Shown here: positions 51,863-60,178 of the stretch, piece by piece
How the letters are laid out: every line of letters starts with the position of its first letter
How positions within the stretch are numbered: the first letter of the stretch is position 1
Source: Firm-04 sp045600205
GTDB taxonomy: Bacteria; Bacillota; Clostridia; Oscillospirales; Ruminococcaceae
Reading direction: 5' to 3'
Length of the DNA stretch: 64,000 bases
Assembly: GCA_045600205.1 (NCBI GenBank)
Contig: JAZRXM010000014.1
Coordinates: 62,001-126,000 of the forward strand
Notes under the pieces: generated by a model
Told to the model about the DNA's origin: nothing
What the model saw: the letters and a program-made list of their open reading frames with translations, nothing else
Databases searched by the model: none
Program-made: the position numbers and the translations under genes

Positions 51863-52795
51863 ATGATGAAAATTAAAGGAATCGGTGCAACGACAGGTGT
51901 TGATAGACACAATTGCAGAATCACTAAAGAGGCACTAGAAAATGCAATAGAAAAGCTGAATACAGGGAAGTATGTTCCTTCAATGGGCTTAGATCATGAT
52001 AGTTCACTAATGCCCATTGGAAAAACGTACAAGGCAGAATTAGTACCACTTAAAGGTGGAGAATATGGTGCTTATATTTATCAGGAAACTTTTGAAAACT
52101 TTAATGTCTTTGATTCCAAAGCCTTTGGAACATTGTATGAAGCATCAATTAGTACAGATTCACGCCCTTTTGCTGATACTGAACCAGAAAGCATAGAAAA
52201 ATTAACCGTCCAGTTAGATCCTGTCAACTTTGGATATGAAGCTTTTGACCCCATAAAAGAACAAATCAAAAAAGAATTAGATGTTGAGATAGATACTTTT
52301 ATGAGGAAATCACTTATTCCTGATCCTGAAGTTGTCATAGATTTTATTAAAGACTCATTCATATTGTTAGCAGCAACTCAAACGGTAAACAAAACGGTAG
52401 AGAAGCTTTCATCAGACGGCTCTAATCTGTATGATAAAATTAAGCAAATAATTATAAAAGTTGTAAAATATATTAAATCCTCTAATCGTCCTATAACATA
52501 TGTCATGAAGGAAAACAGAGGTTATATTTTAGAACTATTGGTAAGAACTGCTGATCCTAATGTTTTGTTTCAAGCTCTTTCATCAGAAAAACTTTCTTTC
52601 ATAAATGATATAGATAGAACAAAAGATGTTATTGATGAGCCTACGTATAAAATCCAATTTATGTATAATGAAGATAAATCCTGCTGGGAATTTAACTATC
52701 TTTCCACATCAACTGGAAAAGTAATTGGCTCAGAGAAATGTTATAAAAGAACAATGAAATTAAGCTCTGAATTCCTAAAAAAGTACAAACCATAA
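51863..52795 (+). CDS. AT-rich cargo protein with prohead-protease-like N-terminus
   Basis: 310 residues. The N-terminal ~110 residues recall phage prohead serine proteases: the GATTGVDRHNCRITKEAL opening, LDHDSSLMPIGK with His45, and EASIST with Ser95 stand where the catalytic His and Ser are expected. Residues about 130-310 are Lys/Ile-rich and unrecognised (a possible hydrophobic helix at 160-172). Codon use is much more AT-rich than all neighbours, and it runs opposite to the prophage genes, both signs of transfer. GGAGG stands 6 nt before ATG. The fold assignment is tentative; a defence or moron role is only a guess. Confidence 0.6.
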   Translation: MMKIKGIGATTGVDRHNCRITKEALENAIEKLNTGKYVPSMGLDHDSSLMPIGKTYKAELVPLKGGEYGAYIYQETFENFNVFDSKAFGTLYEASISTDSRPFADTEPESIEKLTVQLDPVNFGYEAFDPIKEQIKKELDVEIDTFMRKSLIPDPEVVIDFIKDSFILLAATQTVNKTVEKLSSDGSNLYDKIKQIIIKVVKYIKSSNRPITYVMKENRGYILELLVRTADPNVLFQALSSEKLSFINDIDRTKDVIDEPTYKIQFMYNEDKSCWEFNYLSTSTGKVIGSEKCYKRTMKLSSEFLKKYKP

Positions 52796-52842
52796 TATGT
52801 AAAATAATTCTTAAAGAGCATAGTTGTGATGAATAAAAACAG

Positions 52843-52872
52843 CCCCGCACCACTGAAACCAGTGATACGGGG
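52843..52872 (-). terminator. Terminator after the distal recombinase gene
   Basis: CCCCG...CACTG / CAGTG...CGGGG stem with an AAAC loop (two mismatches), followed on - by CTGTTTTTATTC. Confidence 0.75.
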
Positions 52873-52886
52873 ATTGCTCTATCTAT

Positions 52887-54443
52887 TCACTTTTCAATGC
52901 TGATCGTCAAGCCCGATTTGAACCGGAACTCCAGAAAGAACTCGCAGACCTTGACGCTTTCCAGCAGCTTCTTCACCAGAGACTCATCAAACTCCGTGAT
53001 AGTACGCGGCTGAGAATTGATAAAATGCAGCAGTTCCTGAATACGCTCCCGATGCGCAGCTTTGGCGGCATCGTCCATGACGGTCTGTTCCTGAAGTTCC
53101 CGCAGGTGCAGGATTTCTTCCGCCAGATCATCGTAGTTCGTGCCGCTTTCCGTCCGGTCGATCAACTCCTGCTGCAATTGCCGCATCCTTTCCGCGAGCG
53201 CTTCCGCTGACTGCGGATTGGCAAGGCTGATCGCTGTTTTCAGATTGCTTTTCAGATTTTTCAGGTACTCGTCGCTGTTGCCGAGCATTTCATTGACCGC
53301 GTCAATAAATCCTTGCTGCAATTCGTCCTCGCTGACCGTCCGTGCCGGGCAGCGTGTCTTGTCCTCCAGTCTGGTCTTGCACCGCCAGACGATTGTTTTC
53401 TTGCCCCGGTTGTTCCAGTGCAGCCTGCGGAAATGCTCACCGCAGCACTCGCAGGTCACCATGTGCGAGAAAGCGTGGTTTGCGCTGAACCCCTGCCGCC
53501 TTCCGTTCAGATCGCGCTCGGATGACCGCCGTGCCATTTCCTCCTGCACTCTCAGAAATATATCCTTCGGAATGATCGGTTCATGGTCGTCCTCAATGTA
53601 GTATTGCGGCAGAGTGCCGTTATTCTTGCCCCGCTTCTTGTTCAGGAAGTCGATGGTGTAGGTCTTTTGCAGGAGCGCGTCCCCCATATACTTTTCGTTC
53701 TCCAGTATCTTGCGGACGGTGCTGTCGTGCCAGCGAGGATTGCCCCTTGCGGTCAGAATGCCGTCACGTTCCAGTCCTCTGGCGATCTTCATGCAGCTTG
53801 CCCCCTCCAGATACTCGCGGAAGATACGCTTGACGATCTCCGCCTCTGCCGGATTGATAACCAGATGCCCCTCCTCGTCCTTGTCGTATCCGAGGAAGTT
53901 TCGGGCATTCACCAGCACTTTCCCCTGCTGGAAGCGGTACTGGATACCCATTTTCGTATTCTTGCTGAGCGACTCCGATTCCTGCTGCGCCAGTGATGCC
54001 ATAATGGTTATCAGGACTTCTCCCTTTGCGTCCATTGTGTTGATGGATTCCTTTTCAAAGAAAACCGGAATATTGATCTCCTTCAGCAGGCGGATGTATT
54101 TCAGGCAGTCCAGCGTGTTGCGGGCAAAACGGCTGATCGACTTCGTGAAGATCATGTCGATTTTTCCCGCCTGACAGTCCTCGATCATAGCGTTGAACTG
54201 TTCTCTGTTCTTGGTCGAGGTCGCGCTGATACCCTCATCCGCATACACCCCGACGAACTCCCACTCCGGATTTGTCTTGATGAATTCCTCGTAATGCTGA
54301 ATCTGCGCCTCATAGCTGGAAGCCTGTTCCTCGTTGTCCGTTGATACACGGCAGTACGCCGCCACCCGCAGGCGCTTCACCTCCTCCTTCGCCGCCGCAT
54401 TGCCTTTCTGCGGCTTCGCAGGAATGACGGTCATGTTTTTCAT
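52887..54443 (-). CDS. Large serine recombinase 1
   Basis: 518-residue site-specific recombinase. The N-terminal resolvase domain has catalytic Ser34 in YCRVSTDN and SRFARNTLD; then come the recombinase domain (about 200-300), a zinc ribbon (CECCGEHF ... RCK ... RCPA, about 345-390), and a C-terminal coiled coil (about 415-470). GAGGTG precedes ATG. It overlaps the upstream small recombinase-domain gene by ATGA. Large serine recombinases integrate and excise phages and conjugative elements. Confidence 0.93.
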   Translation of the reverse strand: MKNMTVIPAKPQKGNAAAKEEVKRLRVAAYCRVSTDNEEQASSYEAQIQHYEEFIKTNPEWEFVGVYADEGISATSTKNREQFNAMIEDCQAGKIDMIFTKSISRFARNTLDCLKYIRLLKEINIPVFFEKESINTMDAKGEVLITIMASLAQQESESLSKNTKMGIQYRFQQGKVLVNARNFLGYDKDEEGHLVINPAEAEIVKRIFREYLEGASCMKIARGLERDGILTARGNPRWHDSTVRKILENEKYMGDALLQKTYTIDFLNKKRGKNNGTLPQYYIEDDHEPIIPKDIFLRVQEEMARRSSERDLNGRRQGFSANHAFSHMVTCECCGEHFRRLHWNNRGKKTIVWRCKTRLEDKTRCPARTVSEDELQQGFIDAVNEMLGNSDEYLKNLKSNLKTAISLANPQSAEALAERMRQLQQELIDRTESGTNYDDLAEEILHLRELQEQTVMDDAAKAAHRERIQELLHFINSQPRTITEFDESLVKKLLESVKVCEFFLEFRFKSGLTISIEK

Positions 54444-54832
54444 GATTTCACCTCTATCAGACTATAAATGTATTCGGCTTGCTCTGCCGGATCATCGAAA
54501 TGCGTCTCTGCAGCAGCCAGATCGAACGCCTTGTGTATAAGCGGTGCGGTATACCGCTTTTCGCAGCCGTGCAGATTTGCACGATGCAGCCTTCTGCCGG
54601 TTGCCTTTGCGAAGGTCTCCCGGCTGATGATCGCTGGATAGTAGTCGGTGCCGATGTAGGCATCCTGCATCAGGATTCGCTTGACAGTACTGTGCGGCAT
54701 CGGTTCGCCTGCGTTCTCCGCAGCCGCTATCATGCTCAGCCCGGAAATATAGCCATTGAAAATGCTGATTATGATTCCTGCTTCCTGTTCATCGATGACC
54801 GCTCTGCCGTTTATGATCTTGTATCCGTACAT
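54440..54832 (-). CDS. Recombinase-domain protein without resolvase catalytic domain
   Basis: 130 residues from the ATG at 54832, preceded by AAGGAGG. MYGYKIINGRAVIDEQEAG and HSTVKRILMQDAYIGTDYY match the DNA-binding Recombinase domain of large serine recombinases, but the N-terminal catalytic resolvase domain and the zinc ribbon are missing. It is not simply a decayed fragment: it has its own start, an intact frame and overlaps with both neighbours (22 bp and 4 bp). It may modulate the two flanking recombinases or bind att sites. Confidence 0.82.
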   Translation of the reverse strand: MYGYKIINGRAVIDEQEAGIIISIFNGYISGLSMIAAAENAGEPMPHSTVKRILMQDAYIGTDYYPAIISRETFAKATGRRLHRANLHGCEKRYTAPLIHKAFDLAAAETHFDDPAEQAEYIYSLIEVKS

Positions 54833-56361
54833 AGTGCCTCCTTCAATGTCAGCCCACATTTCAGCTTGAAGCCGATGCTGTCCCTGCTGTAAACGATGAT
54901 GCTGTCCACAAAGGAAATGAACAGTTCCTCGTTATAGGCGTCCTGCGTTTCCGCTGTATCAATAAAATGCAGCAGCTTTTCGGTTTCCCGTAGCATCAGA
55001 CCGGATTCGATATTACCGAGGTTCTGTATTTCCCGACGGGCTTCCTCGTTCTGCTTCTCGATGCGGTTCAGCTCCTGCGTATACATGACTGCGTCAATGA
55101 TGCCTTTTACACGGAGCTTTTTCAGTTCGCATTTCCGGTCAGAGTGCTTCTGGATGCTTTCCTTCAGGCTCATGATACGCTGGAGGTTTTCGTCACTGCC
55201 CGCAATGCGAAGCGCATTGTAATACGGTCGGAGCAGTATCTTCCGGGTGAATATGAGCTTGTTCAGCAGCGTGGTAAACGCAGACTGGAAAGCCTCCTCA
55301 TGGATAAACTTCATCGAGCAGCTATCCTTATCTGCAATATGCTTTTTGCAGCACCAACTGATTCCGCTGGAAATCACCTGACGCTTGAACGTGCTGCCGC
55401 ACTCGCCGCAGACGATCTTGCTGCTGAAAGCAAACCTGCGCTGATACTTTTCATCATCGCGCCGGATGCCGCGTTCCCTGAGACGATGTTCCAGAACATC
55501 ATGCGCGGTCGTGTACAGTTCCCTGCTGATGATCGCCTCGTGGTGGTCTTTCATTTCCGGACTGTCCACGTCGCCCTTGTTCCTGTGCCTGCGGAAGTTG
55601 TCATCCGTATAGGTCTTGTTATAGCGGACATCACCGACATACTTCTCATTATTCAGAATGCCAATGATCGTTGTGGTACTCCACTTGCCGCCCCTGCGCG
55701 TCTGCACACCCCGGCTGTCCAGTTCCTTGCTGATCTTATGCACACCCATGCCGGAAACGACGGACTGAAAAATGCACCGTACAATGTCTGCTTCCTCCGG
55801 AATGATCGTATAGTTGCCGTCACTGTCGAAGGTGTATCCGTAGGGCGCTGTTCCGGCTCTGTACCTGCCGTTTTTGATGCGTTTCTGGTTGCCCCACTTT
55901 ACATTCTTGGAAATGGACGCTGATTCCTCCTGTGCCAGACTGCTGAGAATTGCCAGAACAAGCTCTGTTTCCATGCTGCCGGTATCCAGCTTCTCTTTCT
56001 CAAAGTAAATGGGTACGTTATAAGAAAGCAGCTCGCGCACAAGTTCAAGGCAGTCCGTGGTATTACGGGAGAAGCGGCTAACGGACTTTGTCAGCACATA
56101 GTCGATGCGCCCGATACGGCATTCGTACAGGAGTGCCTGCAAGCCGTCGCGGACATCCGCCTTCGTTCCGGTGATGCCGAAATCATAGAAAATACCGGCG
56201 CACTCCCATTCGGAATGCAGCCTGATCCACGCTTCATAATGCGCCTTCTGCGTTTCCAGACTCTCGCGCTGGTCGTCATTATCGGTACTGACACGGCAGT
56301 ATGCAGCCACGCGGAGCTTCTTTTTCTCAGCAGGCTGCGCTTCAATTGTTTTGACTGTCAT
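54811..56361 (-). CDS. Large serine recombinase 2
   Basis: 516 residues. The resolvase domain has catalytic Ser25 in YCRVSTDN and SRFSRNTTD; the Recombinase domain (about 165-290), a zinc ribbon (CGECGSTF ... CCKKHIADKDSC, about 330-365) and a C-terminal helical region follow. It is related to but clearly distinct from recombinase 1. AAGGAGG precedes ATG. It is the first large gene of the three-gene recombinase cassette. Confidence 0.93.
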   Translation of the reverse strand: MTVKTIEAQPAEKKKLRVAAYCRVSTDNDDQRESLETQKAHYEAWIRLHSEWECAGIFYDFGITGTKADVRDGLQALLYECRIGRIDYVLTKSVSRFSRNTTDCLELVRELLSYNVPIYFEKEKLDTGSMETELVLAILSSLAQEESASISKNVKWGNQKRIKNGRYRAGTAPYGYTFDSDGNYTIIPEEADIVRCIFQSVVSGMGVHKISKELDSRGVQTRRGGKWSTTTIIGILNNEKYVGDVRYNKTYTDDNFRRHRNKGDVDSPEMKDHHEAIISRELYTTAHDVLEHRLRERGIRRDDEKYQRRFAFSSKIVCGECGSTFKRQVISSGISWCCKKHIADKDSCSMKFIHEEAFQSAFTTLLNKLIFTRKILLRPYYNALRIAGSDENLQRIMSLKESIQKHSDRKCELKKLRVKGIIDAVMYTQELNRIEKQNEEARREIQNLGNIESGLMLRETEKLLHFIDTAETQDAYNEELFISFVDSIIVYSRDSIGFKLKCGLTLKEALCTDTRS

Positions 56362-56389
56362 TGCTTTACCTCCTTGTCAGTATCGTATA

Positions 56390-56581
56390 TTAACTCTGAT
56401 TCGATGATTTTTCAAGTGATTTCGGTAATAAGTCAGCGTACATCGGAGAGAATGTCTGCCGGTTCAGATCGGTTAATTTGTCGTATTCGTCAAATGTGAT
56501 CATACCTCTGGCGTAGAGCAGTTCTGTAATTGCCTGTGCTTTGTAGTAGTTGATCTCATCAATGATTTTCTGCTGATCCAT
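56390..56581 (-). CDS. Small SHOCT-like protein ahead of the recombinases
   Basis: 63 residues. YKAQAITELLYARGMITFDE followed by YDKLTDLNRQTFSP resembles the short oligomerisation SHOCT motif found at protein ends; here it stands almost alone. GGAGG lies 7 nt before ATG, and it is 28 bp upstream of recombinase 2. It may be an accessory factor of the integration cassette, by position. Confidence 0.68.
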   Translation of the reverse strand: MDQQKIIDEINYYKAQAITELLYARGMITFDEYDKLTDLNRQTFSPMYADLLPKSLEKSSNQS

Positions 56582-56663
56582 GATAGCACCTCCTATTGAT
56601 AGCCGGGAAAGTCAACCCCTTCATATCCCACTACAGAATCGAGGTGCGTTTGGACGAAAAAAT

Positions 56664-56694
56664 GCGCCCGCCGAGAAAAAATCCCGACGGGCGC
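56664..56694 (-). terminator. Terminator after the endolysin gene
   Basis: GCGCCCG / CGGGCGC stem with T-rich loop and TTTTTT tail on -. It separates the phage structural-lysis transcript from the recombinase cassette. Confidence 0.85.
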
Positions 56695-56699
56695 TGCTG

Positions 56700-57884
56700 T
56701 TATGCCTTATTCAGTTTTCCGCTGTACTTCTTGCCGCCCACAGTAACCTCGACCGTGATGCCGTCATCGACAGCAGGCGCAGGCGGATTCGGCAGGACTT
56801 CCTCCTTGCCGAAGCCGTTCAGCCCCTTTGCCTTGATGATCGTGGGGAAATCCTTGTAGCCAACGTCAAGATCGACGTTGCCGTTGATGCCGTCCACGCT
56901 GCCTTTCTCGGAATGCTGCCAGATACCGTATGCGCCGCTATAATTCGTCCGGTCACACCAGTGTGCCAGCCAGATCGTGTAACGGCTCTTGATGTCATCG
57001 GCTGTGTGCGTGGTGAGCGAGGCTGCCGAACCGTACAGCCCGACAAAATAGCCCGCTGCCTCAACTCTTTCAAGGAATGCCCGCGTGATCGCAGACACCT
57101 TGTCCTTGCCGAGGTCAAACTGCTTTTTCTCCTCCAGATCAAAATATACCGGGAACTCGAACTGCTTTCCCTTGATGACAGACAGGAACACATCAGCCTC
57201 CAGTTCTGCTTCCTCCGGTGTCATCGCATAGGAGTACCAGTACGCACCGACCGGAATACCTGCCGCCTTCGCACCCGCATAGTTTTCCTCAAAACGGTCA
57301 TCCTTCTGCGATGCCAGCCTGCCATAACCTGCACGGAGAATCGCAAAGTCAATGCCTGCTGCCCTGACCTTCTGCCAGTCGATTTTACCGTTATGGACAC
57401 TCACGTCGATGCCCTTCATATCCTCGCCTCCGAAGTATTTATAGAAATCATCCGTGACAGTGCTGTTGCCGTGAACTTCGTCGCCATACCACTTTCCACC
57501 GGAACGTACATCGACGTGCGTATAGATGTAGGCGGCAGTGATATTTGCAATGCCGTTGAAGCCGGTATCCTGCGCCTTGCAGCAGACGGTCTTGCTGGAG
57601 ATCGGCTGACCGTCCTGCCCGTAGCAGCAGATGTCCGCAGCCTTGCCGAGTGTATGCTGTCCCGTGCCGCTGCCCTTTACTGCCTTATCATGAGCAGCAC
57701 AACGAAAACCGCTGGTGACTATGATCTTGGAGCAGTTCAGCGTAGAATAGAGCACCTCCAGCTTTGTGATGAGATCATCATCGATCTGAAAATCATGCTC
57801 CCTGCCGCATTTGCAGCGGAACTCCGAGACGTTGAAATGTGCCGAGAGCTGCGTCTTATCATCAAACGGATAGGTCTTAATCAT
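56700..57884 (-). CDS. Phage endolysin: M15 peptidase plus GH25 lysozyme
   Basis: 394 residues from the ATG at 57884 (AAAGGAG upstream). The N-terminal ~140 residues form an M15-type D,D-peptidase with zinc-site motifs TGQHTLGKAADI and YTHVDVR. Residues about 157-350 form a GH25 muramidase (MKGIDVSVHNGKIDW, then PVYFDLEEK). A short C-terminal tail (VTVGGKKYSGKLNK) resembles other endolysin tails. Two wall-cutting activities in one enzyme suit lysis. It overlaps the holin gene by 8 bases. Confidence 0.92.
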   Translation of the reverse strand: MIKTYPFDDKTQLSAHFNVSEFRCKCGREHDFQIDDDLITKLEVLYSTLNCSKIIVTSGFRCAAHDKAVKGSGTGQHTLGKAADICCYGQDGQPISSKTVCCKAQDTGFNGIANITAAYIYTHVDVRSGGKWYGDEVHGNSTVTDDFYKYFGGEDMKGIDVSVHNGKIDWQKVRAAGIDFAILRAGYGRLASQKDDRFEENYAGAKAAGIPVGAYWYSYAMTPEEAELEADVFLSVIKGKQFEFPVYFDLEEKKQFDLGKDKVSAITRAFLERVEAAGYFVGLYGSAASLTTHTADDIKSRYTIWLAHWCDRTNYSGAYGIWQHSEKGSVDGINGNVDLDVGYKDFPTIIKAKGLNGFGKEEVLPNPPAPAVDDGITVEVTVGGKKYSGKLNKA

Positions 57885-58305
57885 CGTCCTTCTCCTTTCT
57901 CCCTGCCTGTTTTTGCAGGACTTCAATGGCATTTTTCAATGCGGGCGGATACGGAATGCCCATGAGCGATGTATTTTCCACAATGGACAGCAGCTCGTTC
58001 ACGCAGAATGCGATGCAGACCGCATCACGCACATAATTGGTATTCAGCAGAATATCCAGTCGCACCGCCACAATAATGAGCATGAGAATGCTGCCTTTCT
58101 TCGCAAGTCCGTACCAGCCTACCTTGCTGTTTAGCTTTCCGGTCTTGCTGTGTTTGGACTTGCCCATTGCACCGGTAATCATTCCGGTTGCAAAGTCAAT
58201 GCCCATGAAGATGATAAGCGTCACCAGCGCAGAATCCCAGCCGCCGAATAGTGCTGCAATACCGCCGCCGATTGCGCCGATCACCGTACAGATACTTCCT
58301 TTCAT
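57877..58305 (-). CDS. Phage holin
   Basis: 142 residues from the ATG at 58305 (GGAGGTGAC upstream). Three hydrophobic segments (about 5-20, 25-45 and 70-90), with the motif FMGIDFATGMITG typical of the toxin-secretion/phage-lysis holin family, and a charged C-terminus (GRKEKDDD). It overlaps the endolysin start and the upstream phage gene's end. Confidence 0.9.
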   Translation of the reverse strand: MKGSICTVIGAIGGGIAALFGGWDSALVTLIIFMGIDFATGMITGAMGKSKHSKTGKLNSKVGWYGLAKKGSILMLIIVAVRLDILLNTNYVRDAVCIAFCVNELLSIVENTSLMGIPYPPALKNAIEVLQKQAGRKEKDDD

Positions 58306-58973
58306 GTTGTCACCTCCAGTACCTTGACCGTCCTGATCATAGGGCTTGTATTGTCTGTCACCGCTTTCCATGCGAGATAATAGTCGTCAGCAGATACACC
58401 GCTGGAGTCATGCAGGACGGAGATATAGTTGCCGACGGAGCCGAGCCAGCCGAACGGAATGGAGATCGCCTCGCCGCCGCTTAGCTTTTCATGAATGTAT
58501 CTTGCCGTTTCCGCCGGAGACATCTGCTGACTGCTCTTGCGCACCAGCCACATTTCACCCGCATCGGTCGCGCCGGATTTGTAGGTAAGAAGAATCCTGC
58601 TGGCAGGAGTGATGCGAACCGGAGTGATACACATCGTATAAATGACAGCACCCCAGTTGAAGTCCGGCTGGTTATAATAAATGGCGTAGTCATTCTCCGC
58701 ACAGCAGAAATGCGGATACACGTCAGCAAAGCCAGCAATGCTGCGATATCCGTCAATATAAAAAGTGTAGATGCTCTCACCGTATGTGGTAAGAGCATCA
58801 TTGCCGTTGCAGAACAGCGTCACCTCCGGTCTGCCGGACGGGATCTGCAGCACCTTCGGCACAAGGGTATTCAGCTTTTCAGACTCCGATGCCTGAACGC
58901 CCATTGTTACAAGGTTCCGGGCAAGCTGGTCGCGCTGCGCATCCAGCGCTGTCAGATAATTTGCAATGCTCAT
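58302..58973 (-). CDS. Hypothetical phage tail/baseplate-region protein
   Basis: 223 residues. The N-terminal helical stretch (NYLTALDAQRDQLARNLVTM ... VPKVLQIPSG) is typical of small tail-fibre or baseplate proteins; the rest is beta-rich. Family not recognised. It overlaps the holin gene and the tail-fibre gene by 4 bases each, so it belongs to the late transcript. Confidence 0.65.
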   Translation of the reverse strand: MSIANYLTALDAQRDQLARNLVTMGVQASESEKLNTLVPKVLQIPSGRPEVTLFCNGNDALTTYGESIYTFYIDGYRSIAGFADVYPHFCCAENDYAIYYNQPDFNWGAVIYTMCITPVRITPASRILLTYKSGATDAGEMWLVRKSSQQMSPAETARYIHEKLSGGEAISIPFGWLGSVGNYISVLHDSSGVSADDYYLAWKAVTDNTSPMIRTVKVLEVTT

Positions 58974-60178
58974 GTCGGCACCTCCACAATATCAGCCAGC
59001 GCTGTCTCTACGCCGGACAGAGCAGTCTCCACAGCCGACAGCCGGGTAAGGATATCCGAAATGGATGTACGACAGCCCTGCATATCATAGAGGATCTCCG
59101 TCTTGAAGCGCTCGAATACGCCTTCGTTCACGCCGACGCGCTCATTCAGGTTCATTGCTGCGGTGTACGCCTCATTCCAGCGGGAAACATGAGAATCCGT
59201 GATGCCATTCAGCGTTGTGAGGTTATGATGTGTATGTGCCTGTCTCTCTGCACTTGCAATACCGTCAAGCATTTCCTGCGTAATGCTGTCCAGAACGGAT
59301 TTATTGGCATGAGAATGCGCCTGCGCAGAAACCTCACTCAGCCCTGTGGACAGACTGTGCAGCGCGTTGCTGGTCGATGCGCGGAAAGCCGCCTCATCCT
59401 GCAAATACTGCTCAGTAATGGTGTCCAGCACATCCTTGTTGTTATGTGTATGCCGCTGCGCATTCAGTGTCAGCAATTCCTCGTTGATGGTCTGAATCTC
59501 ATACTGTGTCCTGTCCTCAAACTGCTGCAAGCCATCAAGCTCCTGCATCAGTTCCGGAGTCAGGCGGTCGAGTATCGTCTTGTTCGCATGAGAATGAAAA
59601 TCTCCGGTCGCAGCTTCAATCTCACGCTCGACAATAGTCGTGACCTCAGAAGTTTTCGGGTATTCCGACATATCCGGTGTTTCACCCGGCTCTCCCTTGA
59701 GCGATGCCAGCCATTCCTCCTCCGTACCGACATACCCATGCTCCACAGCGATCTCATAGGCGGACTTGCCGTCAGCACCGTGTCCCGCTTCCTCGATCTT
59801 CTTCAGAAGCTGCGCATAAAGATCAGGCGTCGGTGGAATGGGCGGTTCATCATCACCGACAAAGCCGGAAGGACGGATATTTAGCGTAACCGGTACAGTC
59901 GTTGCACGTACTGTTGTATCGCTCTCCGTGTCGTAGCCAAACACCGACATTTTTGCCGCACCCACATGAAGCTCCGCAGGCAGATACAGCGATGTGCCGT
60001 CCGTGCCGAGGACGATATTGTATGTCTCATCACACTGCGTGAACTGAACGACCTTATGGAAGCGCCGCCAGTCTCCGTCAAAGGTAAATCGGAACTGTAC
60101 ATACTGGATCTGATGATCTGCCAGCACCTCACGCTCCAGCACTTCAATGCTCTGATTCTTTACAAGGAATTTCCACAT
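58970..60178 (-). CDS. Phage tail-fibre/upper-baseplate protein with HxH repeats
   Basis: 402 residues. The N-terminus (about 1-110) resembles BppU-type baseplate domains (IQYVQFRFTFDGDWRRF). A linker with GADGKSAYEIAVEHGYVG follows, a phage-fibre element. Then four repeats of HSHANKxxLDxIT type appear (about 205, 255, 300, 327); HxH clusters in fibres can bind metal ions and stabilise trimers. The C-terminal part is coiled coil. It probably contacts the host surface. Confidence 0.8.
   Translation of the reverse strand: MWKFLVKNQSIEVLEREVLADHQIQYVQFRFTFDGDWRRFHKVVQFTQCDETYNIVLGTDGTSLYLPAELHVGAAKMSVFGYDTESDTTVRATTVPVTLNIRPSGFVGDDEPPIPPTPDLYAQLLKKIEEAGHGADGKSAYEIAVEHGYVGTEEEWLASLKGEPGETPDMSEYPKTSEVTTIVEREIEAATGDFHSHANKTILDRLTPELMQELDGLQQFEDRTQYEIQTINEELLTLNAQRHTHNNKDVLDTITEQYLQDEAAFRASTSNALHSLSTGLSEVSAQAHSHANKSVLDSITQEMLDGIASAERQAHTHHNLTTLNGITDSHVSRWNEAYTAAMNLNERVGVNEGVFERFKTEILYDMQGCRTSISDILTRLSAVETALSGVETALADIVEVPT

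Noticed and set aside
54440..54832. Middle recombinase gene considered a pseudogene
   Set aside because: It has its own AAGGAGG site, intact frame and overlapping junctions with both neighbours, so it looks maintained.
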